Under the pieces are notes generated by a model. It made no database searches. It saw nothing but the letters and a program-made list of their open reading frames with translations, and was not told the DNA's origin. The position numbers and the translations under genes were made by a program. Shown in pieces: positions 1 through 12,117 of a stretch of 64,000 nt of DNA. The stretch is from Hymenoscyphus infarciens (taxonomy: Eukaryota; Ascomycota; Leotiomycetes; Helotiales; Helotiaceae). The stretch's first letter is position 1, and every line of letters begins with the position of its first letter. Location: contig LLCB01000321.1 in NCBI GenBank assembly GCA_001414345.1, positions 1 to 64,000 on the forward strand, written 5' to 3'.

Positions 1-32
<32 letters not shown>

Positions 33-780
33 AAAGTATTCTAGCTAGTAGAGCTCTAAGTAAATAAGAGATAGTCTATTAATTTTAGAGACTTTTAAGA
101 GGCTCTTTTCTAGTACTTTTAGAGTATAAACAAGCACTTTTAGAGTATTAAAAGAGGCGTAGCTGAAGAGGCGTGGCTAAGGAGGCTACGTAGGTTAGTT
201 AATAGTTTAGACCTAGGCGTTCTATAAAAGTAGACTATTAACCACTCACCCTAGAAGCGCTTCGTACACGTTATATAGTAAAAATACTATAGGAGCCTAT
301 ACTAATAAGAAGAGAGCTTCTAACCTACTAGTTAATAGTTTTTTAGAGGTAGTATAGATAGAATATTAGGTGTTTAAGACATAAATTAAGCAACCTTAGT
401 AACACTTCAAAAGTTGAGCACAACGTAGTACTCTCTTTTACTTTATACTTTATATATAAAGCAATTAGTATTTAAATAATTAATATATCTATTTATCTTT
501 TAATTTAAAGCTCTTTTAGAGGAGTAGTGTTAATAGAGAGCTATCGCCGGCCCTGAGATATTAATAGTTAGAGCATATAAGTGGCTTCGTATTTATATAT
601 ATTACTTTAGATCGCGATAGCGCTACTAAAAAGAGTCTAATTTAGATGATTTTAAGTATATTAGATATGTAATTGCTCGCTCTTTAGATATATACAGATT
701 AGTATATAGTAGGGTGGTATTATTTTAATAGATTATATATAAAAGGGAGTGTATATAAATAGGTGGTTTTAGGGTAGGGT
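1..780. repeat. A/T-rich RIP-like island
   Basis: This stretch opens with a (TA)n run and is dominated by TA dinucleotides and TTA/TAG/TAT words, with no reading frame of useful length. The composition changes abruptly to ordinary sequence near 780. This is the usual appearance of transposon DNA mutated by RIP in Pezizomycotina, but no element can be named from what remains. Confidence 0.55.
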
Positions 781-1829
781 TAGGGCTGAGACTTGGCGCT
801 CTTAGCATGGGGCTAGGGCCGAATCGGGGCTAGCGCCAGAGGCCCAAACTGTCAACCGCGCCGTCTTGCATCCTAATTCTTGGTTTCTTTGAGATATCTA
901 AGAGATCTGGTTTGGGATGGTCTCGCTTGTTATAGCTTTGTTCGGTATACCATCATCGAGAGGCATTAGAGTTTCTGTAGTCTTGCTTGAAATTCTTTGT
1001 GCAAGCAAGGGGGTATTATAAAATATAGTAATATACAACTTCTTCGAAGAGTTGATAGGTCCCTTGACGTCCTTGAGTTTTTTTGACTATAGATCTTGTC
1101 TCAGAATTCTCTAATTTCGTTTTACTTGAATTGAGGTGTGGTCTGGCTGCTCGTGTATTTTCTGTCACAGTCGGTGCTGGAAGTACAATTTCTTGCATTC
1201 TTTGATTCCAAGTAAGTAACTTCAAGGACTCCAAACAACGAATTACGTATCTTTACCGTACTGAATAGTTAGTTGTTTGCATTTCATCTAGAGAAAAACA
1301 GCTTGAAAATTGAACTCCCTACGATTTCTCCTATCTGTAAAAGTTGTCACGGTAAAACATTCATATATACACAGCTGCCCCCCCCCCCTTTTTTTTTTTG
1401 ATGAATGGAATGGGTTTGATTCAATAGATTCCCCATATCGAGTTTCTTGCCAATAACTTTCTGGTTTTAAGGCCTAAATGATATAGTGTATAGTTGCAGC
1501 AATAACTGTTACAGGAATAGTAAATACTAAAGAGTCAATAATTGCAAACAGCTTAATACTTCGTAATGATATTTAATTAATGCGCTAAGATGTATTAGGA
1601 ACAGAAAAAGGCCCAAAGTGACAAATTCCAATGACTAGAAAGTATTTTGGAAATATATACACATTTGTGGTTCCCATGAGAAGGAATAGCAAGAGGTTGC
1701 TAGCAGTGCCAAAGTAGCCAACCCCCTCCATTTTGGTGTTTCTGGATATACCAGTAGATCTTGATTCTGCTGGAAAAGGGTCATCATTTCCACCACTGTT
1801 TTTTCCACCTGCATCTCCCTTGCTTTGAC
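781..1829. other. intergenic, no supported gene
   Basis: This is the 3' flank of the minus-strand gene that ends at 1830. It contains a homopolymer junction near 1378-1399 (a C run running into a T run). A 72-codon open frame on the minus strand at 1016-1234 has no features that support it as a gene. Confidence 0.5.
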
Positions 1830-4800
1830 TTAGTCTAGGAAAATGCTTTTCACCTCTGAGTCCGCTTGGCTGCCGCGGTCGTTGGCGGGGTTGAAGGCGG
1901 GCGCAGCGGCACCAACAGGGGGGATTATTTCTTCACCAAGACCTCCACCAGCGCCTTCACCCGAACCTTCACCCGAACGGCTGGGAGGAGGGCGTCTTTG
2001 TCGCTTAGGGTGTAAATGGTCATCATAGATACCTTGTACACTTGACACTTCACTTTCTCTACTTCTTCTTCCGCGAATTTGATTTCGAGCAATTAGAGGG
2101 TCGCAAGGATTGGGGGTCATTTCGTCCTCACTGCCAGAATCGTCATCCTCATCCTCTGACTCTGATTCGGAGTACCTATCCTCGTCTGAGTCGGACTCTT
2201 CTTCTTCTTCTATTTCGGGTATTCGTGGTGGTAGTCCAACTCTTATATCAAAAGGGTAATCGTCATTGTTTTCGGAAAAGTCTTGGGCCAGCCGAGCGGG
2301 AATAGCGGATGCATAGCCATCAATATCGATGGCAATTCTGTAAACTTCTCGATGACCATCCACGCCAGTTCTTATAGCCTTAGGAGGACCAAGCATTGCC
2401 ACTGTTTCATATTCATAAAAACAATGGAACTCATTCTGTGTAGGTTCCATGATGATTTGGCCTTCGATGATTCTTGGTATCAACCAACCGCCCCCTTGCG
2501 TCTCCTTCAACCTTACTCTATGATCTCGACGCATTGCTTTTAAGTCCAATCTGGTGATGTTATCATCTGTCCATGCCTTGAGATCGTCAATCATCTGCCG
2601 ACGACTGCCGCTTCTCGGCACACCAGTAGAATCACAATACTCTTGGAGTGTTTCGGTAGGGGTGGTGTTGACATCGACCTTCCATATTTTGGTGTACCAG
2701 GCCGCAATGATGGGGGGCACACCCCATGGAGCTTCCCCCTTCTTTAGTATCCTCGATCGTACGGTTCTTGCCTCGTCCTCCCCAGGCCTTACTTCAATGG
2801 GCACAATCTCCTGTTCTCCGTAGCCGGGAAGCTCTTCTGGCCTAATAATAAAGGTAGATCTGACATGCTCATACGCATATTCTGCCGCCCCGTTTTCCTG
2901 TGGCGGTTCCTCCATTGTGCCCAAGGTCTGTCCATTTTTGCCCATCCAGGGGATGAGTGAGTGTATATCCAAATCCCTAATACTCCTGTAATGAAAATCC
3001 TTACGATTATCCAGCATTTCCTCCTCGTTCCTTTTTTCGGCTGTATCCCTCCTGTATACACCTGATTCTTTTCTGTACTTCTTCCAGTATTCCAAAATAT
3101 CATCCATTAATTTTTCTTTGGGCCCATAATATTGTCCGAGATCTGGATCGTCCGAATCGTAGTAGTCAGATTCAAGGTTCTCCTCCCCTAAATCTTCGTC
3201 TACGACAGGAGGGTGCCTGATATCCCCGGTCTTGCCGGCTTCCTTGAGTGTATCCCAATCATCTACTAGTTTTGACAAACGCCTTGTCGTTTCTTTCCGC
3301 TCTGCCTCTATGTCTGTGAGCATCTTCTCCAATGCCTCTCCCGTGGGCCCTGGGACGGTGGGGTCGGTTGTTCGTTGCTGAATCAGATCCCTTATTCTTC
3401 GGTGAAGGTTGCTAAGCCGTGCGAACAATCTAATGAGTCTCTTGGTCCTCCTTTGGATGTTTTCGCGCGCCCTATTCCATACATCTCTTTTGTGCTTTGC
3501 CAAACGTAATTTCTTTAGTCGGACCTCTCGCTTCTGTGTGCTGCTCAATGGCACTGGTTTGGAATGCGCGGGATATATATCATTTTTATACCCCTCAAGT
3601 CCCCTAAACGATATCTCGCCGTTTTCCGCCCACACAATCACTTCCCCTCTAGGTCTGGTTCTGGGCGGTGAATCGTGGGGCGGCACATCGGGATCAACAT
3701 CGGGATTGTCGGGCTTGTCGGGCTTGTCGGGATCATTATCGGGATTGTCGGGATTGTTATCGGAATCGTCGCCATCATCGTCCCTCCCGGGGTAAAAATC
3801 GGCCAAATCATACTCAATTACTTTTATACCAAGGGTCGGCACGGGGTAACCTTCATTATCAGGTTCAATCGTCCTGAACCTGGATTCGTCAGGTGCTCTG
3901 CTGTTCATTCGAACGATTTCCATCTCATTCGCATCAAATCTTTTAACAATCGGATTTCCCATCCCCTGGGGAGGGCGAAGACCCGCTGGCCGCGACGGTC
4001 GTGGGCCAGCCGCCCTTTTGGTAAATTAGCATCACGTGCACGTAAACCGAAGAACAGGTAAACAAAACTTACATTCTAAAGTCTGGCCAATCGTCGGGCT
4101 CGGCACCATGTCTGTAAAGGAAAGTTCCCTTGTAGAATTTTGTTCCATCTTCAAATACCTTATCACGAAGAAGCCTCCGAACCTCAGCGGGCGCTATGTA
4201 TTCATTTCTCGAATTAGGTTCACCAGTGTAGTCAACAATATGGGGACCAGGTGTATTAATGACGGCGAAATCATCGAGTTCCTCTTGCTCGGGGTATGCC
4301 ATCAAACTGAGGATTTTTTTTATGAGGTTCATAGCACGGAAATTGGCTCTCGTATGCCAGTCTGGATGTATATATCGGAATTCCGAGTTTGAAGCTTCTC
4401 GTCTATCCAGTGGAAGGATTCCCTCCCAGCTATAAAAATCGAACACCAATTAGTTGCTGCTCTTGATATTCTGACCACTAAACCTGCTGTTGTTGTTCGC
4501 GTTGTCTATGACAGCGGTGCCTTTGAGACAAGCAAGTGTTGGACGAAAGGAAAGGGGAGTTTACTCACGTCCAGCCATTGGGGTAACCGACTGTAAGGGC
4601 AGCTTGGTCTTCGTCCGGAGTACAGCCCCAGTCATAATGTACGAGTCTCTCCGCGCCAGCTAATTCAATTGGTTAGCCTCATCCCCTCACGGAACGGTCT
4701 GAGAAAGCTCAAAGGAACTTACTGTACATGACGATAGCCGGTCGACATCCAGGTCCCATCCACCCACCTGCCATTGCAGGTCTCATCCAACGTTCAGCCC

Positions 4801-5395
4801 ACCTCCTTTCTTTTCTAAGCCATTTACTGTAGTGGCCATCTACAATATAAAACAGATCAAAAAAAGTCCCCCACTTTTCGTTGGCCGCTACAATATACCA
4901 GAACAGTTGATTTCTATCCAAATATTCACACTGATAAAAATCAGCGTCGTGCGTATGGTCCAGCCCATAATGTCTGCTTTTTGGTCTTTCTGAAGCTGGA
5001 TCACGTAGCTCGATCTCATCATCTCTCAGGTGGCGGTATACATGGCTCTGGTTCAATTGCTTGAACTCCTGAAAGCTCGGGGGGTTATTTATGAAATCAA
5101 CGTCATGCCTAGACCCAATATCGCCATCGTCACCCGGACCGTCATCCATCGTGGACCCAACTATTCCATGAACAACACATGATTTCACATAGGTTTCGTA
5201 AAGACTGTGTAAATCTAGTTCCCCACGTTTGGTATTGCTGCTGTACCTGGGTAACTGTCCATTGCCAACCATTGTACATATAACAGGTTCAGCCTCGGGC
5301 CTGAACTTGGCAGGCGTGCAGTATGTGGCAGCTGTCGGCGTTTTCGTCTTGTCGGTTTCCACCGGCTTCCGGTATCGATGCGAGGATCTCGTCAT
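1830..5395 (-). CDS. uncharacterised ~1101-residue protein with SAP-like motif, basic helical segment and acidic tail
   Basis: Four exons join in frame: 5395-4723, 4659-4569, 4429-4073 and 4014-1830, with introns of 63, 139 and 58 nt (GTAAGT, GTGAGT and GTAAGT donors; all end in AG). The product is 1101 residues. The start at 5395 is the first ATG of the open frame. Around residues 452-482 lies a run of Pro-Asp/Asn-Pro-Asp units coded by a tandem repeat near 3690-3780. A strongly basic, probably helical stretch follows (about 535-600). A SAP-like motif lies near 822-858 (LQEYC..TGVPRSGSRRQMIDDLKAW). A long Glu/Asp/Ser tract sits near 974-1005, then a KRQRR basic patch and a Gly-rich end. The SAP-like and charged regions hint at a nuclear nucleic-acid-associated role, but this is inference. 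I do not recognise the family. The third intron was chosen because its acceptor at 4015 keeps the frame; the nearer AGs do not. Confidence 0.7.
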
Positions 5396-6657
5396 CTTGA
5401 AGGATTTACTCCTCTATCGAGGGCTTTTGGGACCTCCACTGTCCCCAATGCAATTGGTGAAAATGATTTAACAAGAATATGTGTCGTTTTGAATGAACAA
5501 TGTTGAGCAAAGGTGTAGAAATTTCCACATCGGTATATAAATTCATAGAAAAACACTAACAAACCACAAAGAGTTTTGGAAACAGTCAAAGGGGAGAAAG
5601 AAACTTTTCTCGCTTACTTTGATTGGATTGTGATCCATCAAGTGCATTGATACCAAACAAAGAAAGTGACCCCCGTGTTAGGAAACTAGCCGTTTGCGGC
5701 ATAGTGATTTATAAACCTGGTTTCACTTCAACTAATATAACTCGGACAGGTAGCCAGGTAACGAGGTACTTCAAATCAATTTTGAAGTCCCTTTAGAAAC
5801 AAAGAGCTTTGAGTAGGGTTTTTACAAAAAGCCACTGCCTCACTCTGTGTTCAAACCAAGCCATTGTATGCCACCTGCCACTGCCTTTGTTCACAGTACT
5901 CCGTGTAAACTAATACGTAGCTTGCGATAGTGATCTTGAAAAGGAGAGCAGCGAAGAGAGCAGACCCTAGAAAACCAGAGACAGAAAAAATGAAGGTAAC
6001 ACAAATGCAGTACTCTAAACTCAAGATTATTCTCCCTCCTAAGAAAGCATCCCATCCCAAACCCATCTCTTAATCTCAACTGCACAAATAAATGCGACCA
6101 GAAAGAAAAAGAAAAATCGGGTACTCCCAGACCGAGCCAAGTTTCAAGTCCACGTCAACAGGCAGGTGCAGTACTCATGCCAGTACAAAAACCTAGCACG
6201 TACACCCCACCATATGATCAAAATATCGCTATCGTATTGAAACATACTGCTACCGCACTTGCGATCCAGAGCAAATGATAGAAAGCAAATGATAGATGCT
6301 GTGATCCGATCAGTTTTGAGATGTGAGATGCATAGACTGTAGAAAGGAAGGCGTTCGAATCAGTTGTCGAGTGGGCAGTGTACCAAGTACATGCATAAAA
6401 TGTAAACCCGTTTCCCGGGACGTCAGTTGGTGACGGGATATTGTGCTTGGTATCTCTCTCATCTGTGGGAGGCTGCATGCGCTTTCCATTTCATGAGAAA
6501 GGCAGCACACGTAGTTGAGCCTGGAGCTTTCTCCCATGTCGATTGAAAAAGCCCATCTTCATTCTTAGAACAAAAATTCAGATGTCGGCATAATCCAACC
6601 ACAAAATACTACACAGATCGCTCTCGTATAGGCTCAAGCCCCGGTTTCTTCCCTAAA
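5396..6657. other. intergenic region between divergent loci
   Basis: This is the shared upstream region of the minus-strand gene at 1830-5395 and the plus-strand decayed gene from 6658. Only short open frames occur, without recognisable domains. I see no repeats or RNA genes. Confidence 0.45.
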
Positions 6658-9062
6658 ATGGCGTCCGCAACCTCAGAACAGGCACTGGTAGGAATCCTCT
6701 AAACACTCTGCACCATCGAACAACTCCTACGCCACCAACAGCCCCGAAATTTCCAGATTGCAAATGCAGAAACAGTTTCAGCCACCGCAGAGGGAGAAGA
6801 TAACAGCTGGACAAGTGAAAGAGGCCTCGAGAGAACAGCAAGCGAATTGCTACTCATTGGTAGGGCTCGAAGGCTTCAGCTACGCGGCCGTGGGCTCGAA
6901 GATTCCGAAGAAAGCGAAGTTGAAGAGAAAACGCCCGAGACGGACATCGAGAATTTGCCGTTGTACAAAAGCGTTGTGGGAACCGGCTTGGAAATAAGAC
7001 CTGATGGACGACTATCACTTCCATTTTCGAGGATATATCTTGAACGGGTGCCTGTAGATGATGCGACTCGCATTTTGGAGGAGCTCAAAGATTCTATGAG
7101 CCAGATACCAGAGGCTGAGAAGCAGAAGCGAGATCCCATCAAATTCGACATTCTCGATTATTCTTTGGGATCCAGCTTGGAGGACACTACTCACCAAAAA
7201 GCAGAGAAAGCTATTCCACTTTATAGGTAGATTGAGTAGCCTTTGACCGACCGAAGCTGACTGTCTATTGATTGAGATGTCGATTCAGCAGATGGACAAG
7301 TCACAAGAGTGCCTGGTGCGGCATTTCCTGCCAGGGCGCTCGATGAGGCCGACGAGAGAGGCAAAACCATGGGCAAGAATATTCTAAGCAGCCCTAGAGA
7401 AACAGAGAAACATTCTGACTGTCGTTCTAGTTTTTGCGATATTTGCGAGGGGCTCTCGCACATCTCAACTCGTAAGAACCAAACAAGACACTACGAGCTA
7501 TGCTTCCCTATTTTCGGAAGATTTTACGAGGTACCTCCAGTAACATCCCTCCCCCCTCCCTTGGTCGATGATACCTTCATATACAATGGAACACAGGTTT
7601 AGGAAATGTTCCTCCTTCACATGCTTTGTTCCAAGAGAGATCGATTCAACCGTATTTCAACAGAACAATCCGTGAACTCGCATCCATTCATTCATGCCAG
7701 ATTCTTTATGATGACAAGTCGGAATCCGGATCATGGACTGTCTTCGAAGCATGCCTCATAATATCGACGTGAGAAGACTAAGGCAAGGTTCAGGCAGGCA
7801 TTCGTCACCATATGTTCGTCAAGCAAGATGCGAGTCCAACTCATCAAATTTAACAACACTGCAGGTGTTGATATCGGAAAAATCCTCTGAAAAAACAGAT
7901 GCGTCAGCATCCAATTTCACGATACTCATTCTCGCGCCACCAGAGCTTTTACAGGACCTATACGGAATGGTTCAGAAGTCCAGGCCCAAACGCACTCTTC
8001 CGAAGATTGAACTACTCCAGCTCAACAACAAATAAGTCCCTTCAATGGCTACGTTGACGCGAAGACACAAGTTGTGGTACAGATATATGACCTGATTGAG
8101 TCGCATTGTACAGCCTTGTATAAGCATGTCTTGCAGCAGTGCGACAACACAGAGTCAGACATAAGTTTCCTCGACGGCGATGAGTATGTTGATCTCCTAT
8201 ACGATGATACCTCGTTCCGAAAACCCAGCATATACGCCTGGGCGGTGGTCTGCTTAGGTTCGTTGGACCAGAATATTGAACATCTTCTTTCTGAGTTGTT
8301 CCTATTCCAAAGTGAAATTGTCGAGCACAAGAACAACCGAGATCTGTGGACCAAGCAGTATTACGATGCTGCGATGAAAACCTCACAATTTGTCCCATTC
8401 AATTTATTTGTGAATTCTCATGGCGAGGAAATAAGAAATAGGATCGTGTGTTGTGGGAGTAACCAGATCGGGAGCATCGACAGGGTGATCCAGCAACTGA
8501 GGGTGATCCAGCCCAAAGTTCAGCAGAAAAGGGATGAACCCAAAGCCACGCGAGACGGGGTGCGGCGATTATTTTCGCAATGATGATGTATTTGCCAGTT
8601 GTTCTCCGCCAATAGCGTGATTGAAGCGCGTCGGTCTCAAATACTCGCGGAGCACGTTCGGCTGTTCACTTTCGTGAGCATATTCTTCGCACCTCTTGCT
8701 TTTTGTATTGCACGAATAGAGTAAACCACGCTCAAGTGGCCATGCTAAGTTTTCAATAGTCTCTCTGGAATGTCCCTGTAATAAGGGAGTTCCACAAGGA
8801 TGCGACAACATCAATTTGCATGACAGTGGTTATTAGTGTGGACACATATTTCGTGGTATTCAACCTGAAGCTACTCATTTCGACATTCCGGCCTTTGTTT
8901 GATGGGCCAGGAAAGTTCTTTCTTCAGGCAATGATTGAAGAGCAGGATGACGCGATGAGACGCGACGAGAAAGAAGATGACTCTAGAACTTGGAAGGCGA
9001 AAATTGCAAAAATGATTGGCCCAAGAAGGCTAAGGAGCTTGACAGCTACACCCCCAGCCTAG
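6658..9062 (+). pseudogene. decayed gene for a CorA-like membrane protein
   Basis: A plausible start (6658) with a small first exon (6658-6687) and intron 6688-6741 leads into an open frame to 7226, and a second intron 7227-7307 would restore the frame. From 7308 the coding signal alternates between frames: one frame to 7599, a shifted frame 7602-7770 (reads ELASIHSCQILYDD..SWTVFEAC), then back to the first frame from about 7772 to 8724. In-frame TGA codons occur after GKIL, after SSED and as a TGATGA pair at 8581. The last part reads RLFTFVSIFFAPLAF, which matches the first membrane helix of fungal CorA-like proteins (PF01544 type), followed across a possible short intron by LSGMS, close to the GMN signature. 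A further open frame at 8820-9062 may be the tail. I read this as a degenerate gene; unusual splicing could rescue parts. Family call moderate, pseudogene call moderate. Confidence 0.5.
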
Positions 9063-9826
9063 CGAGTGGTGGTTCCTGGTCTTTGTATTGTTTATATTAT
9101 GGAGCAAGTTTTCGGTTCCATCTTCGAAAATGTGGCAGAGAATGAAGCAGTTCATTGGACTACACTGCGTAGGAAGTGGAAATGCAGAAGGCAAAAGACC
9201 CAGAAAGGAGCCGGTGAGACTTTGAGCATATTTCCAGAGAAACGCTACTGACGAAAATAAAGCACGAGGACCCCGAACGCGGAAAGAGGGAAAATGGGTA
9301 CAGAGAACAAGTCGCCAACATGAGTAGCTCATCGAAAACCATAAACATGACCGGTACTTGAATAAGCAAGAAATGGTGAACATTCAAAGTCCAAAATTTC
9401 GGGTGGGTAGATGTTGATTGCATGACCAGATGAGTTAGAGCATATGCTGAAACTGCAAAAGCTTTGATCGAGAACACATGATAGTCTCTATTGCCGCCAT
9501 TTGATAGTCCATCCACGCGAGAGAGCGATTGACAAGAAGTAATTTTCACACTAGCAACTTCCCAGATTCCATAGTACGCACGGTTCGAGTAAACGACAGT
9601 TCAATACCTCGTATTTTGTATAATACAGATCGTCCAGGCGAAAGCCTTAATGTCGCCCATCAGCCCGTGGATCGGGCCAATAATGAGTGGAACTTTCATT
9701 CAGCCATTTCCGTGTTGCAGTGCTGCTCCAAAAAAGGATGAGGGTTCCGGTGCCCCTCGCACAATCAATCATATCGTACAATGCATTATTATTTCGCGAT
9801 CCGCCGATTTATTGTTCTTTCGAAGG
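9063..9826. other. intergenic, nothing supported
   Basis: This lies between the decayed CorA-like gene and the convergent small membrane protein gene. Overlapping short frames on both strands show no motif or splice logic. Confidence 0.4.
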
Positions 9827-10468
9827 TCACCGCTTGCCCTCCGACTCTTTGTCCTGGCCTATCGATTTGCCCTCGGTAACGCCGGTGGTTTTATCCTTTC
9901 CCCAGTTCCAAACCTCCCATATCTGCTCCGAGATCATATCACCATATCCTTTGCCCTCCTCCAATGCTTCTTTCTCTCTCTCGTCTCTTTCCTTTTTCCA
10001 TTGTGATTTCTCCCTGGTCTGGTTCAGCACCCCCCTCTGCTCTTCTTCCGCTTTCGTCTTCTGCACTTCGTCAAGTATACGCGTCGTTAGGTTCGTCTTC
10101 GTTTCCGCAAACGGCTCAGCATTCCTCCTCTCTGCGTCCTTTCCGATCGTACTCCCGGAGACTCGGGATGCCAGGCCGTGGTCTATAGCATTGTCTTGAG
10201 TCGGTATTGCTATCCTCCGTGGCTGCGGTGCGCCTACTTCTTTGATTCGTGTGAGGATACTGCGGCCTGTATATTCGTGGGCAAGTTGGTTGCCTCCAAC
10301 CAGAGTGCTAGAAACGAGGGCAACACTATAGACATCGAGCTTCCGCGGAGGAAGGGCGAGAATCACAGGGCAGAGGACCACGCAGGCAATTGATACTGCA
10401 TGTATCAGTTGAGCTTGGGCGCGAGCAGAATCGATTGAGGTAGTGGAGGATGGTGATGAGCTTGCCAT
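9827..10468 (-). CDS. small conserved-type fungal membrane protein (213 aa)
   Basis: A single uninterrupted frame of 213 codons starts at the first ATG (10468). A short Ser/Thr-rich N-terminus is followed by two hydrophobic segments, about residues 20-40 (HAVSIACVVLCPVILALPP) and 46-60, separated by a PPRKLD turn. The rest is hydrophilic and charged with a probable coiled region (about 130-180) and a Trp-rich C-terminal motif, SEQIWEVWNWG. This arrangement resembles short Pezizomycotina proteins that are sometimes labelled rhomboid-family membrane protein in databases, but no rhomboid catalytic GxSG or His motif is visible, so I do not assign protease activity. Membrane or mitochondrial location is inference. 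The long opposite-strand frames here are shadows of this gene. Confidence 0.6.
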   Translation of the reverse strand: MASSSPSSTTSIDSARAQAQLIHAVSIACVVLCPVILALPPRKLDVYSVALVSSTLVGGNQLAHEYTGRSILTRIKEVGAPQPRRIAIPTQDNAIDHGLASRVSGSTIGKDAERRNAEPFAETKTNLTTRILDEVQKTKAEEEQRGVLNQTREKSQWKKERDEREKEALEEGKGYGDMISEQIWEVWNWGKDKTTGVTEGKSIGQDKESEGKR

Positions 10469-10763
10469 TTCGGCGGGCGGACCAGTAGTGTCGAGACTTT
10501 AGATGTAGTGAGCGGGTGTCCTGACACCATATGCCAAAACGATAAAACACTCCTATAACAACCCGGGCAGCTCTCGATCGATTTTATTCCCAAGGTATTG
10601 ATGACGATTCCAGTTCAAGTTTGGTTTGGGTTCCACCAGCCAGCCAGATATAGCCGAGATATCGCCGCGCCACCGCTTAGCGGCACCAAAACATACAAAC
10701 TCCATTCCACAAACACACAACCAAAAAAAGGTCTTTAGATAACCCTATCGAAGGTAATTTAAG

Positions 10764-10869
10764 CGACAACGGCAGGATTTGAACCTGCGCGGCCGAAACC
10801 ATATGATGTCGTCACATGTAGAGCCACGTGGATTCGAGTCATACCCATTAACCACTCTGGCACGTTGTC
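10764..10869 (-). tRNA. tRNA-Ser (anticodon CGA) with intron
   Basis: Read on the minus strand, the 5' acceptor arm GACAACG (10869-10863) pairs with CGTTGTC next to the discriminator base at 10764. The D-arm contains AGAGTGGTTAATGG. The anticodon stem TATGA/TCATA encloses CTCGAA, giving anticodon CGA for UCG. The T-arm is GCAGGTTCGAATCCTGC. A long variable arm (TGGTTTCGGCC) is typical of serine tRNAs. An insertion of about 25 nt after the base 3' of the anticodon is the expected position of a nuclear tRNA intron. Mature length is about 81 nt. CCA is not encoded, as is normal for nuclear genes. Confidence 0.9.
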
Positions 10870-12117
10870 TTTTGATGTTGATATTAAAAACGTGCTTATT
10901 GATGTACACATATCTTTTTTGAGATGAGAGTGGGTCTCTTACAGAGGGTCCCACCTTACAAAACCGTGGTTCTTCCGTGCTCCATTGAAGTTTGCAGTTG
11001 ATTGCTCTGTATGTATATATGACTTGGAGGAATATTATCTCTATCGTGAAATACTTCTTATTGCTATGCGATAGTATCAAACCACACTTGTAATTGTTTC
11101 CTAGAGTGGGAAAATTGGTTGTATGTTTCCATGCGTTTGTTATCGGTGCTGCTTTTACTATCAGTGCGGGGAAACATTGTCAAGCAGTTTTGTTCAATCC
11201 TCGTTGATACAACCGCCAGTCGATCCTCCACCAACTAAACGTCTTACAATGAATCACTTTCCAATCTGGTTACTCTCGAGAGGTCGTCCTCGGGAACATG
11301 GGCAACATTGTTAAGCTCATGGCTTTCCCTCCTTCATTTGTCACACAAGCCAAGTCGCTCTGATGACGACTAGCATCGATCGACCTTGGGTTGATTGTTC
11401 TTCCACCGGGCTCTTGAAAGAGTTGATGGAAAGAATTTTTCTTCGTTGGCCCTCTACTGGTACTCTCTGGGGGAAAAGGTGCTTTCTTAGGATATGTTTT
11501 CCCACACCGCCCTCTTCTCAAGGAAGGGTCATGATCACAAAGCTGTCATCGGCGGTATATTACGTTGATGCCAAGTTGGCTAAGACCAGTTGGATGTCCG
11601 CGATCTATTTTGCCATCAATTCGAGGATGCCCGTCGTCACTTTATACTCTGTTTTGCTATCTTGGAGGGGGGAAGCTATACATCAACGACGGGTACCACT
11701 TGTAGCCAACCACATCGAACACATCTTTTCGGGGACTCCAGTATTCTCTAACCAACTATTCACATTGCTATTTTTATTTGTCTAAATGATAGTGTTGGAA
11801 ATGATACGTCCTGTTCCCTCAAGACCGGCAGTGCTCATTGGAACACAGATTTGCAACACTTGTCCCATCTTGCTAGGCACTCTTGTCAGTTTTGAAACAC
11901 ATTTACTGCCCCGTTCAACCATTATCATCTCATTTCAATATGAGAAGTGATATCTGCTTTGGCCGAAAAAGTCGTTCGTGCGAATTATCCAGGTCTTGGC
12001 TGACGAGACATGTCGCCATCTTCAAGATCAGGATCAAGAAATCGCTCAAAGGAACAATGTTATATACGTTGATGGACGAGGGGTGTTTAAGAGTCGAAAA
12101 CTACACAAATCATCAAA
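10870..12117. other. upstream region of the TRK gene, possible coding debris
   Basis: No intact gene is visible. A stretch near 11363-11785 reads open in one frame and contains coding-like text in neighbouring frames (for example FFHRALERVDGKNFSSLALY and EGGKLYINDGYHL) separated by stops. This could be an eroded gene. I cannot assign it. Confidence 0.3.

Noticed and set aside
767..786. Telomere-like TTAGGG words
   Set aside because: Only two TTAGGG units with a TAGGG between them. This is too short for a telomeric array and could be chance in T/G-rich sequence.
9687..10199. 170-codon plus-strand frame
   Set aside because: It lies antisense to the single-exon membrane protein gene and has Ser/Leu-rich shadow composition with no motif.
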